Assembly (NCBI GenBank): GCA_031289835.1
Contig: JAITOW010000055.1
Location: forward strand, 1-27,788
Source: Puniceicoccales bacterium
GTDB taxonomy: Bacteria > Verrucomicrobiota > Verrucomicrobiia > Opitutales > JAIRKQ01
DNA length: 27,788 nucleotides
Direction of reading: 5' to 3'
A model generated the notes under the pieces. It did no database searches, had not been told where the DNA came from, and saw nothing but the letters and a program-made list of their open reading frames with translations. Positions 15,420 to 24,455 of the stretch are shown in pieces (position 1 is the stretch's first letter; the number at the start of each line of letters is the position of its first letter). Made by a program: the position numbers and the translations under genes.

Positions 15420-16475
15420 TTAACCACCAACGAAAGAACTTTTTACATCTTGCATGCGCTTGTTCCCAGGTAAAAGATAATTTTTTACATAATCACTCAC
15501 CGATTCACCAAGTGAAAACAATTTTTTGTCATAGCCTATGCTTCGAAGTTTGCTAATATCTCCCCGAGTGTAATACTGGTACTTTTTTTCCAGATCCTTT
15601 GGCATGTCGACGTATTCAATATTGATGGGCGCGCCCATGGTCTCGAATACCGGTGTAACGAGATCTATCCAGCTGTGGGCCTCCTCCGAACCCAGGTTAT
15701 ATATGCCATGGGTTTTTCTACCATTTACACTGGTATCGACATTTGCTAGGAATATCGCCATGTCCACGGCATCCTTGATATACAAAAAATCGCGCCTTTG
15801 ATACCCATCGGCATACTGGGGGTTTTTGCTTTTAAATAGTCGCACTTTGCCAGTTTCAACTATGGATTCGTGCGCCTTCATCACAACACTCCCCATGTCT
15901 CCCTTGTGATACTCGTTCGGCCCGAACACGTTGAAGTATTTCATGCCATAAGCCGGCAATCCGTTGTTCCTGGCAAAAAGATCAAACAAGTGTTTGGAAT
16001 AGGCATACATGCTAAACGGACGCAGTGTTTCCAACTTTGTCTCGTCGTCTGCCATGCCATTTGAACCATCCCCGTAGGTTGCTGCGGAGGAGGCATATAC
16101 GAATCTAATGTTGTTTTCAGCGGCAAAGCAAGCAAGGGCCTTAGTATACTCATAGTTGTTTCGCATCAAGTAGTTGCAGTCTTGCTCGATCGTCTTGGCA
16201 CACGCTCCGAGGTGAAATATGCATGCCAGCTCGAATGAATTTCCGTCTTCTAAAATTTGCAGCAAATCGTTGGCGTCGACATACTCTTCGAAACGCAAAC
16301 CGATTAGGTTTAAAAATCGCTCATCCCTATCCAAGTAATCGCTAACTATGATATTTTCATAGCCGCGATTATTTAATTCTGCCACCACTACGCTTCCGAT
16401 AAACCCAGCGGCCCCTGTGAGGAGAATCTTTCCAGAAGTTAAATTATCCACCGGGCAGCATAATGGTACACCCAT
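15420..16475 (-). CDS. rfaD: ADP-L-glycero-D-manno-heptose-6-epimerase
   Basis: 351 residues from the ATG at 16473-16475. The frame can be extended to a TTG at 16532, but this adds a non-conserved 19-residue head. Short-chain-dehydrogenase fold with the NADP-binding TGAAGFIG, the YASSAATYGDG segment and catalytic YAYSK. Features specific to RfaD are KYFNVFGPNEYHKGDMGSVV and the ADGYQRRDFLYIKD segment. It makes ADP-L-glycero-D-manno-heptose for the LPS inner core, pointing to a Gram-negative outer membrane with heptose. About 14 residues precede the first strand, more than in E. coli, so a later start is possible but no better codon is visible. It lies between yraN and the EIIA/DAC gene on the same strand. 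Confidence 0.92.
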   Translation of the reverse strand: MGVPLCCPVDNLTSGKILLTGAAGFIGSVVVAELNNRGYENIIVSDYLDRDERFLNLIGLRFEEYVDANDLLQILEDGNSFELACIFHLGACAKTIEQDCNYLMRNNYEYTKALACFAAENNIRFVYASSAATYGDGSNGMADDETKLETLRPFSMYAYSKHLFDLFARNNGLPAYGMKYFNVFGPNEYHKGDMGSVVMKAHESIVETGKVRLFKSKNPQYADGYQRRDFLYIKDAVDMAIFLANVDTSVNGRKTHGIYNLGSEEAHSWIDLVTPVFETMGAPINIEYVDMPKDLEKKYQYYTRGDISKLRSIGYDKKLFSLGESVSDYVKNYLLPGNKRMQDVKSSFVGG

Positions 16476-16564
16476 TTCGAATATGCAAGAACTAAAATGA
16501 GTTATTTTGCGGACATAAATTGCGACAAACAATAGGCATTATGCGAGTTCAATGGGAATGCCTT

Positions 16565-16960
16565 TCAAAACAATGGAACATTTTCATAGTGGTGAATGGT
16601 ATCGGTATTCGTTGCGTAATCATGTTCGATGTCGATCACGTCGAAGCGGTGGGTGAGCACCGACCCATGTTTTTTTAGATAGGCAATACATGTCCGACGC
16701 AAAACGGATTTTTTATGCCTCGATATGGATTCGTACCCTCGGACAGACGCATCCCTATTGCGCAACCGCACCTCGATGAAAACAAGAATATCTTTATCTT
16801 TGGCTATTATGTCAATTTCTCCGTGACCAAAGCTCCAATTGCGGGTTACAAGGGAATAACCCCGCTTTCCTATGAACTTGCAAGCCAAAACCTCCCCGCA
16901 TTCCCCGATGCTTTTCGGTTTACCGCATAGCCATGCCAAAAATCTCCGGAATACACCCAT
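16565..16960 (-). CDS. YraN/UPF0102 family endonuclease-like protein
   Basis: 131 residues from the ATG at 16958-16960; a TTG at 16990 is in frame but adds nothing conserved. UPF0102 hallmarks: IGECGEVLACKFI (about 18-30), GY..VTRNW, GEIDIIAKD (47-55) and VFIEVRLR (60-67). The E...GEID..EV pattern is that of a restriction-endonuclease-like (Holliday-junction-resolvase-like) fold, with acidic residues as likely metal ligands. Function is not established in most bacteria. It is a little longer than the usual 115-125 residues because of a basic N-terminal head. It lies between the HU gene and rfaD on the same strand. Confidence 0.88.
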   Translation of the reverse strand: MGVFRRFLAWLCGKPKSIGECGEVLACKFIGKRGYSLVTRNWSFGHGEIDIIAKDKDILVFIEVRLRNRDASVRGYESISRHKKSVLRRTCIAYLKKHGSVLTHRFDVIDIEHDYATNTDTIHHYENVPLF

Positions 16961-17017
16961 AGAAACAGCTGATCGACACAATTTTGGCAACCAGCTTAAA
17001 ATGAAAAAGTAAAAATT

Positions 17018-17296
17018 TTAATTTGCAACGCTTTTAAACTTTGTCCCCACCCGAAACTTAACTGATTTCGAAGCAGGTATTTGGATCTTATCCTTTGTCT
17101 TTGGATTTACCCCCGTGCGTGCGGCGCGTGTTGACACGGAGAATGTGCCAAATCCGATTAATTGAACGGATCCAGTCTTTGCAACGCCATTAACTATGGC
17201 CTGTAAAACTGCATCCAGGGAACGTTCGGCGCATGCCTTCGAGCAATCTTCGCCTTTTATCCTTTGTATTTCATCTATTAACTCAGATTTATTCAT
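17018..17296 (-). CDS. HU/IHF-family DNA-binding protein
   Basis: 92 residues. The start is the ATG at 17294-17296, which has AAGGAA about 8 nt upstream; a longer reading to 17380 adds a Cys-rich head foreign to the family. It shows MNKSELIDEI, LQAIVNGVAKTG, VQLIGFGTFSVSTRAAR and the DNA-intercalating arm RTGVNPKTKDKIQIPASK with its Pro, then VKFRVGTKFK. HU dimers bend and package DNA. Sequence alone does not separate HU from an IHF subunit; the RTGVNPKT arm and the length favour HU. A 12-bp palindrome lies 64 nt upstream of the start codon. Confidence 0.93.
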   Translation of the reverse strand: MNKSELIDEIQRIKGEDCSKACAERSLDAVLQAIVNGVAKTGSVQLIGFGTFSVSTRAARTGVNPKTKDKIQIPASKSVKFRVGTKFKSVAN

Positions 17297-17360
17297 AATT
17301 ACTATTCCTTGTGCTAAGTTTAGCCCGTCCCGTTTTTTACACATATGAAATTCAGTCCTT

Positions 17361-17372
17361 TGCTTGCAAGCA
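17361..17372. promoter_or_regulatory. 12-bp palindrome upstream of the HU gene
   Basis: TGCTTGCAAGCA is a perfect palindrome 64 nt upstream of the HU start codon, in the 120-nt gap after the nucleotidyltransferase gene. Its position would suit an operator or an element overlapping a promoter (TTGCAA could be read as a -35). Nothing else supports it. Confidence 0.2.
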
Positions 17373-17416
17373 CAAAACACGATTCTTACGCGAAGTTTTC
17401 AAAATTTTCGGCGTAA

Positions 17417-18268
17417 TTAGTCATTGCGAAAAAATTTTTCCATGGCAATTTTATCCTTAGGATATGTAATTCCGCGCCACTTGCTGCTTGTTTTCAGTAC
17501 TTTTACCTCGCATTCCCCGTTTTGTGCCGCCGCATCGACCGCCGACGAAAGGTAGAACTCGTCCGAAGTGGGATTGGAAATGTTTTTGGCAAATTCTGCC
17601 CATTGTTTTTCAAGGATTGGGAATATTTTTACCGTAAATCCCCAAAGATTCATGGACACAAGCGTATCGGGGTTAAATTTCATTCCATCTTCGGTGCAAA
17701 TTTTGCCGCCGTAGGCTATGTTTTTGTTTTCAACTATTTCGATCAGGTTACCGTTGCCGTCGGTCGACATTACGCCGCGAGACACGGTTCCGTTTTCGGA
17801 TAGCGTATCTCCCATTTCATACCCAACATTTGCGAAAACGGGGGAATTTTTATTGGCCGCTTTGAGGAAATCGGCCAACACGCTGATGGCATTGTTTCCG
17901 TAAAGGTCATCGGCATTTACAAGTCCAAAATTTCCGTGAATCGCTGATTTAGCGGATAGCACGGCGTGTCCCGTACCCCACGGTTTCGTGCGGCTGCAAT
18001 ATTTACACAATTCCTTTTCCCTTCGCTGGTATGTTAGGGAAAATTTGCAATAGGAGGGAAATAGATTTGCCAATCGCCGGTGAAAAATGTCGGCCATCTG
18101 TTCCTGTACCACGAAAATAAAATTTGTAAACCCAGCTGAAATTGCATCCAAAACATTGTACTCGGCAATCGTTAGGTTGTGCTTCCCAAATGTTTCGAGT
18201 TGTTTGGGGGCTTCGTACCTCGTGCCGCTTCCAGCGGCCATGATAACCAAAGTAAGGCTGTTATCCAT
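17417..18268 (-). CDS. Sugar-phosphate nucleotidyltransferase-like protein
   Basis: 283 residues. It has an N-terminal Rossmann-like nucleotidyltransferase motif, LVIMAAGSGTRYEAPKQLE (about 7-25), then a lysine/proline segment RTKPWGTGHAVL and the metal-binding VNADDLYG. These are the three marks of the NTP_transferase family that activates sugar phosphates with UTP, dTTP or GTP. It resembles the stand-alone NTP_transferase proteins of Bacteroidetes and PVC bacteria, which have no assigned substrate. No hexapeptide acyltransferase domain follows, so it is not GlmU-like. It is the first gene of the minus-strand cluster running through HU, yraN, rfaD and DAC, and diverges from pgsA across 69 nt. 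Confidence 0.82.
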   Translation of the reverse strand: MDNSLTLVIMAAGSGTRYEAPKQLETFGKHNLTIAEYNVLDAISAGFTNFIFVVQEQMADIFHRRLANLFPSYCKFSLTYQRREKELCKYCSRTKPWGTGHAVLSAKSAIHGNFGLVNADDLYGNNAISVLADFLKAANKNSPVFANVGYEMGDTLSENGTVSRGVMSTDGNGNLIEIVENKNIAYGGKICTEDGMKFNPDTLVSMNLWGFTVKIFPILEKQWAEFAKNISNPTSDEFYLSSAVDAAAQNGECEVKVLKTSSKWRGITYPKDKIAMEKFFRND

Positions 18269-18337
18269 GTCTCACATCAAAAAATTGTGATTTTTTATTG
18301 CAACAATCTTTTTTGTAAATTCTCTGGGGCCATTGAT

Positions 18338-18916
18338 ATGAATCTAGCAAACTGCATAACTTTGTCACGCATTCCACTGCTGTTTGTTGTGGCATTTTTT
18401 GTGTATTTTCATTTCATCGGTAGCGCGAGCATTGGGTTTGTAATCTTTGTTTTGACGAGCTTGACTGACTGGTTAGATGGGCATCTCGCCAGAAAATACA
18501 ATATTACATCAACCCTCGGTGCTTTTATCGACGCACTGATTGACAAAATTTTCATGATAGGATTATTTGTGATAATGCTAGCTTTGGATATTCTGCCGCA
18601 CTGGGCCCTGTTTCTTGTTCTGATGATCGTGGGGCGTGAGTTTTTTGTAACCGGGATTCGTCTGGTTGCCGCGAAGCAAAATATTGTTCTGGCTGCCAGT
18701 AAAGAAGGGAAAGTTAAAACAGTTTTACAGATCGTGGCCACGGGATTTTTTCTACTGTGGAATGCCATTCGGCTCGATTTCAGCTGGCTCATTCCGCTCT
18801 GGATGGCGAGTTTTGTGTACGTGGTGGGTGTGTTGCTTTTCCTGTATGCGACCTACTTGACGATCAAATCGGGCGTGATGTACACGATTCGCTATAAACA
18901 TTTACTTGTGGACTGA
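18338..18916 (+). CDS. pgsA: CDP-diacylglycerol--glycerol-3-phosphate 3-phosphatidyltransferase
   Basis: 192 residues from the ATG at 18338, which has TGGGG about 8 nt before it; upstream in-frame codons overlap the divergent gene. The CDP-alcohol phosphotransferase signature DGX2ARX8GX3DX3D is complete: D47, G48, A51, R52, G61, D65 and D69. The N-terminal NLANCITLSRIPL is typical of PgsA. Several membrane spans follow, as expected for an integral inner-membrane enzyme. It makes phosphatidylglycerol phosphate. The phosphatase gene pgpA begins 3 nt after the stop, so two steps of phosphatidylglycerol synthesis are paired. Confidence 0.92.
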   Translation: MNLANCITLSRIPLLFVVAFFVYFHFIGSASIGFVIFVLTSLTDWLDGHLARKYNITSTLGAFIDALIDKIFMIGLFVIMLALDILPHWALFLVLMIVGREFFVTGIRLVAAKQNIVLAASKEGKVKTVLQIVATGFFLLWNAIRLDFSWLIPLWMASFVYVVGVLLFLYATYLTIKSGVMYTIRYKHLLVD

Positions 18917-18919
18917 ACC

Positions 18920-19399
18920 ATGCGGGATAAAATTTTGACAAGCATCTCCACTTTCGGGTTTCTCGGGTATAGTCGCTTCATGCCGGGAACTTTGGGTGCG
19001 TTTCTTGGTACGGCATTTTCTTATTTTTTGTTTGGTAACTACAGTCGTTTGATGATTTTAGCGGTCAGCATCGGACTGATAATTTTTGCCGTTTACGTGT
19101 GTTCCGTGGCCGAGCGTGTGATCGGGTGCAGAGATCCATCCTGTGTGATTTTAGATGAATTTGTTGCCATGCCAGTATGCTTTCTGTTCCTACGAAGAAG
19201 GAATGCCGCGGTGTTCTTGCTCGGCTTCCTGATTTTTCGCGCATTTGACATTTTGAAGCCACTTGGGATAAAATTTTTTGAAAAATTTCGCGGGGGGTTG
19301 GGTATCGTTTTGGACGATATCATGGCGGCTTGCTACACTAATATCACTTTGCATACGTTGTCATATCTGGTGAGGAATTGTGTTAAAACTAATCTTTAG
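18920..19399 (+). CDS. pgpA: Phosphatidylglycerophosphatase A
   Basis: 159 residues. Family motifs are FLGYSRFMPGTLGA near the N-terminus, DPSCVILDEFVAMP (about 72-85), FRAFDILKPLGI and GGLGIVLDDIMAACYTN. Hydrophobic segments between them fit the membrane topology of PgpA. It removes phosphate from phosphatidylglycerol phosphate to give phosphatidylglycerol. It is placed directly behind pgsA, the enzyme that makes its substrate, and overlaps rseP by 20 nt. The acidic residues of the LDE and LDD motifs, which bind metal in the family, are present. Confidence 0.93.
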   Translation: MRDKILTSISTFGFLGYSRFMPGTLGAFLGTAFSYFLFGNYSRLMILAVSIGLIIFAVYVCSVAERVIGCRDPSCVILDEFVAMPVCFLFLRRRNAAVFLLGFLIFRAFDILKPLGIKFFEKFRGGLGIVLDDIMAACYTNITLHTLSYLVRNCVKTNL

Positions 19400-21101
19400 T
19401 GGAATTTGGCAAGTATTTTTGGTTATACTATTTTTCTGCGGATCGATAGTTGTTCATGAGTTTGGGCACTACTTGGCGGCAAAGGTCCGAGGGTTATATG
19501 TTCCGAGGTTTTCCATAGGCTTTGGTCCGGCTTTGTGGAAGAAAAAAATTGGCGAGACGGAGTTTCGCGTGGCTCTGCTGCCGTTTGGCGGCTATGTTTC
19601 TCTGCCGCAGCTGTCCAATCTAAAGGAAATTGAGGGTAAATTTGACCTGCCAAAGGATCTCAAATCTGCAACTTGCACCGATAAAGTTGTTGTTGCCATT
19701 ATGGGACCAGTGGCAAACGTACTGTTTGCGATGGTTTTGAGCTGCATTCTGTGGCGTGCCGGCTTGCCGATTGACAGCAGCATGCTAAGCCGGACCGTGG
19801 GATACGTTGAGCCCACTTTGCTACTGGATGACGGGGATATTGTCATGTCACCGGCCAGGACAGCTGGAATGAAAGCTGGCGACGAAATTGTCATGATCGA
19901 TGGGTTTGTTGTGAATAATTTCAATGACATCCAAAAGTCAATTGCACTTGGCGGCAATAGGGACATCTTCGGCTATCCAAAGTCCTCCATGCAAATTGTC
20001 CGCGAGGGAAGGCGCCTCAACATCGAATTAAAACCGGTGTTGGTCAGTGAAAATGGATCCGACAGATTTCGCAAGGTGGGAATTCTACCGAAGCAGGAAT
20101 TGGTGATTGGGAGTATTCCCAGTGGGCGCGGAAGAATAGAGGTTGGTGATCAAATCCTAAGGATAAACGATGTGAATATTTTGCACATTCGCTCTCTGCA
20201 CGAGAGGGTTAGCAATCGCAGGAGCGTGAAGCTTGAGGTTTTGCGCAACGGCAATGTCGTCACAACCAGGATTAGTACGGTGCCGATGGCGGTGGAAAAA
20301 CCGTATGCAATCCTAAGTTTTGGAGATGCTGTTGCCGACATAATTCCGTTTTATCTCGACAATGTTGACAAAAGTACGATTTCGGAAAGCACCGGCGCGA
20401 AATTGTTGCTGTTTTCGGAGCAGTGCGAAGACCTGCAAAAATACAATTTTGCCAATGGCATGGAAATAATTAAAATCAATGGCTGCAATTGTCACAATTT
20501 GTACGATATTGCCCATGCAATAAATCGCTATGGCGCAAATACTTTTGCCATGCTCAAATCGGATACGGTTGTCGATGTCGTCGTGCCCGAAGCACAGGTG
20601 CGGCTGGTCCCGGCCGTGTACACGAATATTTTTGATTTTGGCCTGAAGACTAATACCGTTACCCTGCACAAGTCTCCATTTGAACAAATCAGGGAAACAA
20701 TCGCCACGACTTTTCAGACGTTGGGCGGCTTGTTTAACAAGAATTCCGACATTTCAATAAAACATTTGATGGGGCCAACGGGACTCATAAGAACCCTACA
20801 CATGTTTTCGAAAACGGACATTCGCCTGCTGCTGTGGTTCGTTGTTTTGATAAACATTAATCTTGCCATCCTTAATATGATCCCGCTACCGGTGCTGGAC
20901 GGTGGATATGTGGCAATCTCGCTCATGGAGAAAGCTACCGGCGGGAAGTACGTGGCCAAAATTTTCGGCATATTGCAGAGTGTGTTTCTATTTATTTTGT
21001 TCGGTTTGCTCATATATGTCAGCTTTTTCGATGTTAAGCGTTGGGTAGCCGATGGCAAGTCGCACGAAGAGTATTCCAGGCAGGCGCGATTGAAGGTGTG
21101 A
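19380..21101 (+). CDS. rseP: RseP-type site-2 membrane metalloprotease
   Basis: 573 residues from a GTG at 19380 with GAGG 4-5 nt before it, overlapping pgpA. First membrane span with the zinc motif HEFGH (26-30), then GPVANVLFA (109-117). PDZ-like segments lie at about 140-220 and 235-300, and a less clear third at about 330-410 (FANGMEIIKINGCNCHNLYDI). The C-terminal catalytic segment NMIPLPVLDGG has LDG at 506-508, followed by a last span. The protein is some 120 residues longer than E. coli RseP (450), with the extra length in the periplasmic part. These proteases cut membrane-embedded anti-sigma factors and remnant signal peptides. The sigma/anti-sigma target is not in the window. Confidence 0.9.
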   Translation: MLKLIFSGIWQVFLVILFFCGSIVVHEFGHYLAAKVRGLYVPRFSIGFGPALWKKKIGETEFRVALLPFGGYVSLPQLSNLKEIEGKFDLPKDLKSATCTDKVVVAIMGPVANVLFAMVLSCILWRAGLPIDSSMLSRTVGYVEPTLLLDDGDIVMSPARTAGMKAGDEIVMIDGFVVNNFNDIQKSIALGGNRDIFGYPKSSMQIVREGRRLNIELKPVLVSENGSDRFRKVGILPKQELVIGSIPSGRGRIEVGDQILRINDVNILHIRSLHERVSNRRSVKLEVLRNGNVVTTRISTVPMAVEKPYAILSFGDAVADIIPFYLDNVDKSTISESTGAKLLLFSEQCEDLQKYNFANGMEIIKINGCNCHNLYDIAHAINRYGANTFAMLKSDTVVDVVVPEAQVRLVPAVYTNIFDFGLKTNTVTLHKSPFEQIRETIATTFQTLGGLFNKNSDISIKHLMGPTGLIRTLHMFSKTDIRLLLWFVVLININLAILNMIPLPVLDGGYVAISLMEKATGGKYVAKIFGILQSVFLFILFGLLIYVSFFDVKRWVADGKSHEEYSRQARLKV

Positions 21102-21102
21102 A

Positions 21103-22227
21103 TTGAGAAGGAAATCTCGCAGCGTATTTGTTGGTCAAGTTGGAGTTGGGGGCGAGCATCCGGTGAGTATTCAATCGATGGCGAATGTTCACATCGATGA
21201 CGTTGATGGCAATGTTGCCCAGATTTTGGAGCTACATTCCAAGGGTTGTGAGATCGTACGCTTGGCGGTTCCACGACCGAGGGATGTTCCATTTTTCGAA
21301 AAAATAAAGGACAAATTGCGCTCCCAATGCATTGAAATTCCGCTGATTGCCGATGTTCACTTTGCGCCGAGGATTGCCTATGACTGCCTTGCTGTTGCCG
21401 ATAAAGTTCGCATAAACGCTGGTAATTTCGCTGAAAGACCTGGGAAGTCGTTCGGTGAGGGACGGAATTTTGCCTTGGATGAATTTTCCAAATTTTTCGA
21501 AGCGGCAAAATCGGCCAATGTGCCGGTGAGAATTGGGGTCAATGCTGGCTCATTGTCCAAGCGCATACTCGAAAAATATGGAAACACGGCGTGTGGCATG
21601 TGGGAGAGTGCCCATGAATGCATCTTGGCGGCAAACCGCGCTGGGTTCCACGATTTGGTCTTGTCCTTCAAATCGAGCAGCGTTGCTTTGACGGTCGAAT
21701 CCTATCGTTTGGCGTGCTCGGAGATGGATAGGCTTCGCCTTGACTATCCCCTGCACCTCGGCGTTACGGAGGCTGGTAACGGGCAATATGCACGCATTAA
21801 ATCCGCGGTCGGCATCGGCGGCCTGCTTCTCGACGGTATCGGCGATACGATGCGGGTGTCCCTGACCGAAAACCCGATCGAGGAGATCCAAGCGGCGCGC
21901 GATATTTTACAGGCAAGCGGCGCGCGTAGGTTCACGGCAGAATTTGTGGCATGTCCGTCGTGCGGGCGCACAAACTACGATATTCAACGCGCACTTGAAG
22001 TGGTAAAAGGAAAAATTGGGAAGCTGGAATGTGCCCGTTCCTTGAAAATTGCCGTCATGGGGTGCGTTGTCAATGGGCTGGGGGAGGCCGGAGACGCGGA
22101 TTACGCAATCGTTGGGCTGCCGAATGGCAAAGTGAACATTTACAAAGGCGTTGTTTGCTTGGCCAAGAACATTGACCAGGAACTGGCAGCTTCCAAGTTG
22201 GAACGGGTGATCCTCGCGGATATTTAA
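21103..22227 (+). CDS. ispG: 4-hydroxy-3-methylbut-2-enyl diphosphate synthase IspG
   Basis: 374 residues (E. coli 372). The start is a TTG at 21103 with AAGG 6 nt before it, one base after the rseP stop. IspG (GcpE) converts methylerythritol cyclodiphosphate to HMBPP in the non-mevalonate isoprenoid pathway, using a [4Fe-4S] cluster. The cluster ligands are C284 and C287 (CPSCGRT), C321 (MGCVVNG) and E328, spaced as in the family. The TIM-barrel part shows PVSIQSMAN, IPLIADVHF, RINAGNF and LGVTEAG. It is the short bacterial type without the middle insert of chlamydial and plant forms. Its stop overlaps the convergent priA stop. Confidence 0.94.
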   Translation: MRRKSRSVFVGQVGVGGEHPVSIQSMANVHIDDVDGNVAQILELHSKGCEIVRLAVPRPRDVPFFEKIKDKLRSQCIEIPLIADVHFAPRIAYDCLAVADKVRINAGNFAERPGKSFGEGRNFALDEFSKFFEAAKSANVPVRIGVNAGSLSKRILEKYGNTACGMWESAHECILAANRAGFHDLVLSFKSSSVALTVESYRLACSEMDRLRLDYPLHLGVTEAGNGQYARIKSAVGIGGLLLDGIGDTMRVSLTENPIEEIQAARDILQASGARRFTAEFVACPSCGRTNYDIQRALEVVKGKIGKLECARSLKIAVMGCVVNGLGEAGDADYAIVGLPNGKVNIYKGVVCLAKNIDQELAASKLERVILADI

Positions 22228-24452
22228 ACCAGGTCGGTCGGATCCACGTCGATTACTACGTCCATGGATTTCGGATGCTTGAATGTGCGCATTGCCTCGG
22301 CTATTTGAGCCCCATCGTGGGATGGTTTTGTCGAAAAAATCACAATTGTGTACCTGAATTTTTCATTAATTTTAGCCAAAATTGACGGTGTCGGTAGCCT
22401 AATTTCAGCGGTTTGACAATGTTGCTTCATGTGTTTTTGAAGCTCGACGGAACACGCTTTCACAATGTCTTCGTTGGCGCACATCAGCACGACCCTGATC
22501 ACGTGTCTGTACGGCGGATACATAAATTCCGCGCGATTTGCTAGTTCGGATGATATAAAATCCTGAAATCTGTGCGCTTTGGCCAGCTGAATCACGTAGG
22601 ACTGTGGATTTCTCGTTTGTACGATAACGTGGCCGCGTTTATCGCCCCGCCCCGCTCGCCCGGATACCTGTACGATGAGCTGAAATGCGCGTTCCGCGGA
22701 CCGAAAATCGGGGAAATTTATCGTACCGTCGATGCCTATGATTCCGACCAGGGAAATGTTTGGAAAATCCAAACCTTTTGCGATCATTTGCGTGCCTATG
22801 AGAATGTCTATTTTGCCCTGGCGGAAGTCGCTCAACACGCGCTTAAAACCGTTCTTGCCCGTCATCGTGTCCGAATCGATTCTCGCCACCCGCGCCATCG
22901 GGAACTGCTCAGCCGTGATTTGCTCCAGCTTTTGCGAACCCAAGCCGCGCCGAATTATGTCGAAGTTGCCGCAGATTGGGCAGCGTTCTGGCAACGGTTC
23001 TTCGTATCCGCACAGGTGGCACAGCATACTGCGCTTGTCTCGGTGGTATGTGAGGGAGAGGCTGCAGCGCGGACACTGGGCGACGTAGTTACACTGTTTG
23101 CAGAGCACGATTGTAGCATATCCGCGTCTGTTCAGGAACAAAATTACTTGCTCCCGCTTGTCCAACCTATCTATTATAAGTGTGTTTAACGCGGCCGATA
23201 TGATATTACGCGGATTTTCATCGCGCATATCGACAACTTCAACGGTTGGAAGCACGCTGCCATCGACCCTGTTGCTAAGCAAGTTCAGGTGATATTTTTT
23301 ATTTTGTGCATTGAAGAATGATTCCAAAGACGGCGTTGCCGAACCGAGAACGCAGACCGCATTGTTCAGCTTTGCGCGGTAGACGGCAACGTCACGGGCA
23401 TGATACCGAGGGGCTTCCGATTGCTTATACGTTGATTCGTGTTCTTCATCGACGATGATGAGTTTTACATTTTTCAGGGGAGCAAATATGGCCGAGCGCG
23501 CGCCGATAACTATTTTGGCATCGCCGTTCGAAAGCGCAAGCCAGGCATCCCGACGTTCTCCTTCGGATAAGCCGCTGTGCCAAACTAGCACTTTGGCATT
23601 TTTACTCGACTTTTCAGAAATTTCGATGCCATTGCGTATTCTGCCGACCGTTTGCGGTGTCAGCGCCAATTCGGGGATGAGCATGATCACATCACCGCCC
23701 AGCTCAAGGGCGTGGTCTATGGCCTTGATGTAAACCTCCGTTTTGCCGGAGCCGGTTATTCCGTGGAGGAGGTGCGTTTTAAATTTACTGCCGTCCAGGG
23801 ATGAGCATATGCTTTCGACTGCGTCAGTCTGCTCCTTTGTAAGCTTAATGTTATATTTTTTTGGGTCATCGTGGCCGAATTTATCCTGGTAATCTATCCT
23901 GCTTATCGGTTCAAAAATTTCTCCCACAATATCCTTGTCGATGAGAGCTTTTAGGGCGGACGGCGAGCAATGTTTCAGGATTTCGCTCCTATTTGAACTT
24001 GCCTCGATTATTTTGCTGTAAATTTCGTATTGCTTCGGTGAGCGCACCTTCAAAATGTTTATTTCAGCCTCGGACAACGGCCGTGCGATGGATATTTTTG
24101 TGCTGAATTTTGGGTTCGTGAGCTTCCTAATCGCCGTCGGGATAACGGCTTCGGCCACGCTCTTTATGCTGGCAGCGTAGTACTTCGATATCCAACCGAT
24201 CAATTCGAGTATATCCTTTGCGAAAAGTGGGTATTCGTATAATATTTTGGAGATTTCCTTTATTTCGAACGATGCGGTGGCAGAAGCTTCAACGATTTTG
24301 CTCACTATTCCGTATTGCGACGTTTGCCCAAAGGGAACTTCGACGAGCATCCCTTCCTCCACGCGATCTTGCAGGTGTTGGGGGATGGCGTAGAGCAGAG
24401 GCTTGCTCGCCCATGTTAGTGTAAGGATTTCGACGTATTTCATCGGTTTCAT
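22224..24452 (-). CDS. priA: Primosomal replication-restart helicase PriA
   Basis: 742 residues, normal length (E. coli 732). N-terminal 3'-DNA-binding domain (about 1-105), winged-helix region (about 110-195), Walker A GITGSGKTE (231-239), DEEHE (335-339), and SATPS. An eight-cysteine zinc domain has C451, C454, C460, C463, C478, C481, C491 and C494. The C-terminal helicase motifs are DILIGTQMIAKG and QVSGRAGRG. PriA restarts stalled forks by loading the replicative helicase. It is the last gene of the acpS-ffh-pit-priA block; its start is 3 nt beyond the pit stop. Its TAA overlaps the ispG TAA from the other strand. Confidence 0.95.
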   Translation of the reverse strand: MKPMKYVEILTLTWASKPLLYAIPQHLQDRVEEGMLVEVPFGQTSQYGIVSKIVEASATASFEIKEISKILYEYPLFAKDILELIGWISKYYAASIKSVAEAVIPTAIRKLTNPKFSTKISIARPLSEAEINILKVRSPKQYEIYSKIIEASSNRSEILKHCSPSALKALIDKDIVGEIFEPISRIDYQDKFGHDDPKKYNIKLTKEQTDAVESICSSLDGSKFKTHLLHGITGSGKTEVYIKAIDHALELGGDVIMLIPELALTPQTVGRIRNGIEISEKSSKNAKVLVWHSGLSEGERRDAWLALSNGDAKIVIGARSAIFAPLKNVKLIIVDEEHESTYKQSEAPRYHARDVAVYRAKLNNAVCVLGSATPSLESFFNAQNKKYHLNLLSNRVDGSVLPTVEVVDMRDENPRNIISAALNTLIIDRLDKREQVILFLNRRGYATIVLCKQCNYVAQCPRCSLSLTYHRDKRSMLCHLCGYEEPLPERCPICGNFDIIRRGLGSQKLEQITAEQFPMARVARIDSDTMTGKNGFKRVLSDFRQGKIDILIGTQMIAKGLDFPNISLVGIIGIDGTINFPDFRSAERAFQLIVQVSGRAGRGDKRGHVIVQTRNPQSYVIQLAKAHRFQDFISSELANRAEFMYPPYRHVIRVVLMCANEDIVKACSVELQKHMKQHCQTAEIRLPTPSILAKINEKFRYTIVIFSTKPSHDGAQIAEAMRTFKHPKSMDVVIDVDPTDLV

Positions 24453-24455
24453 GTG

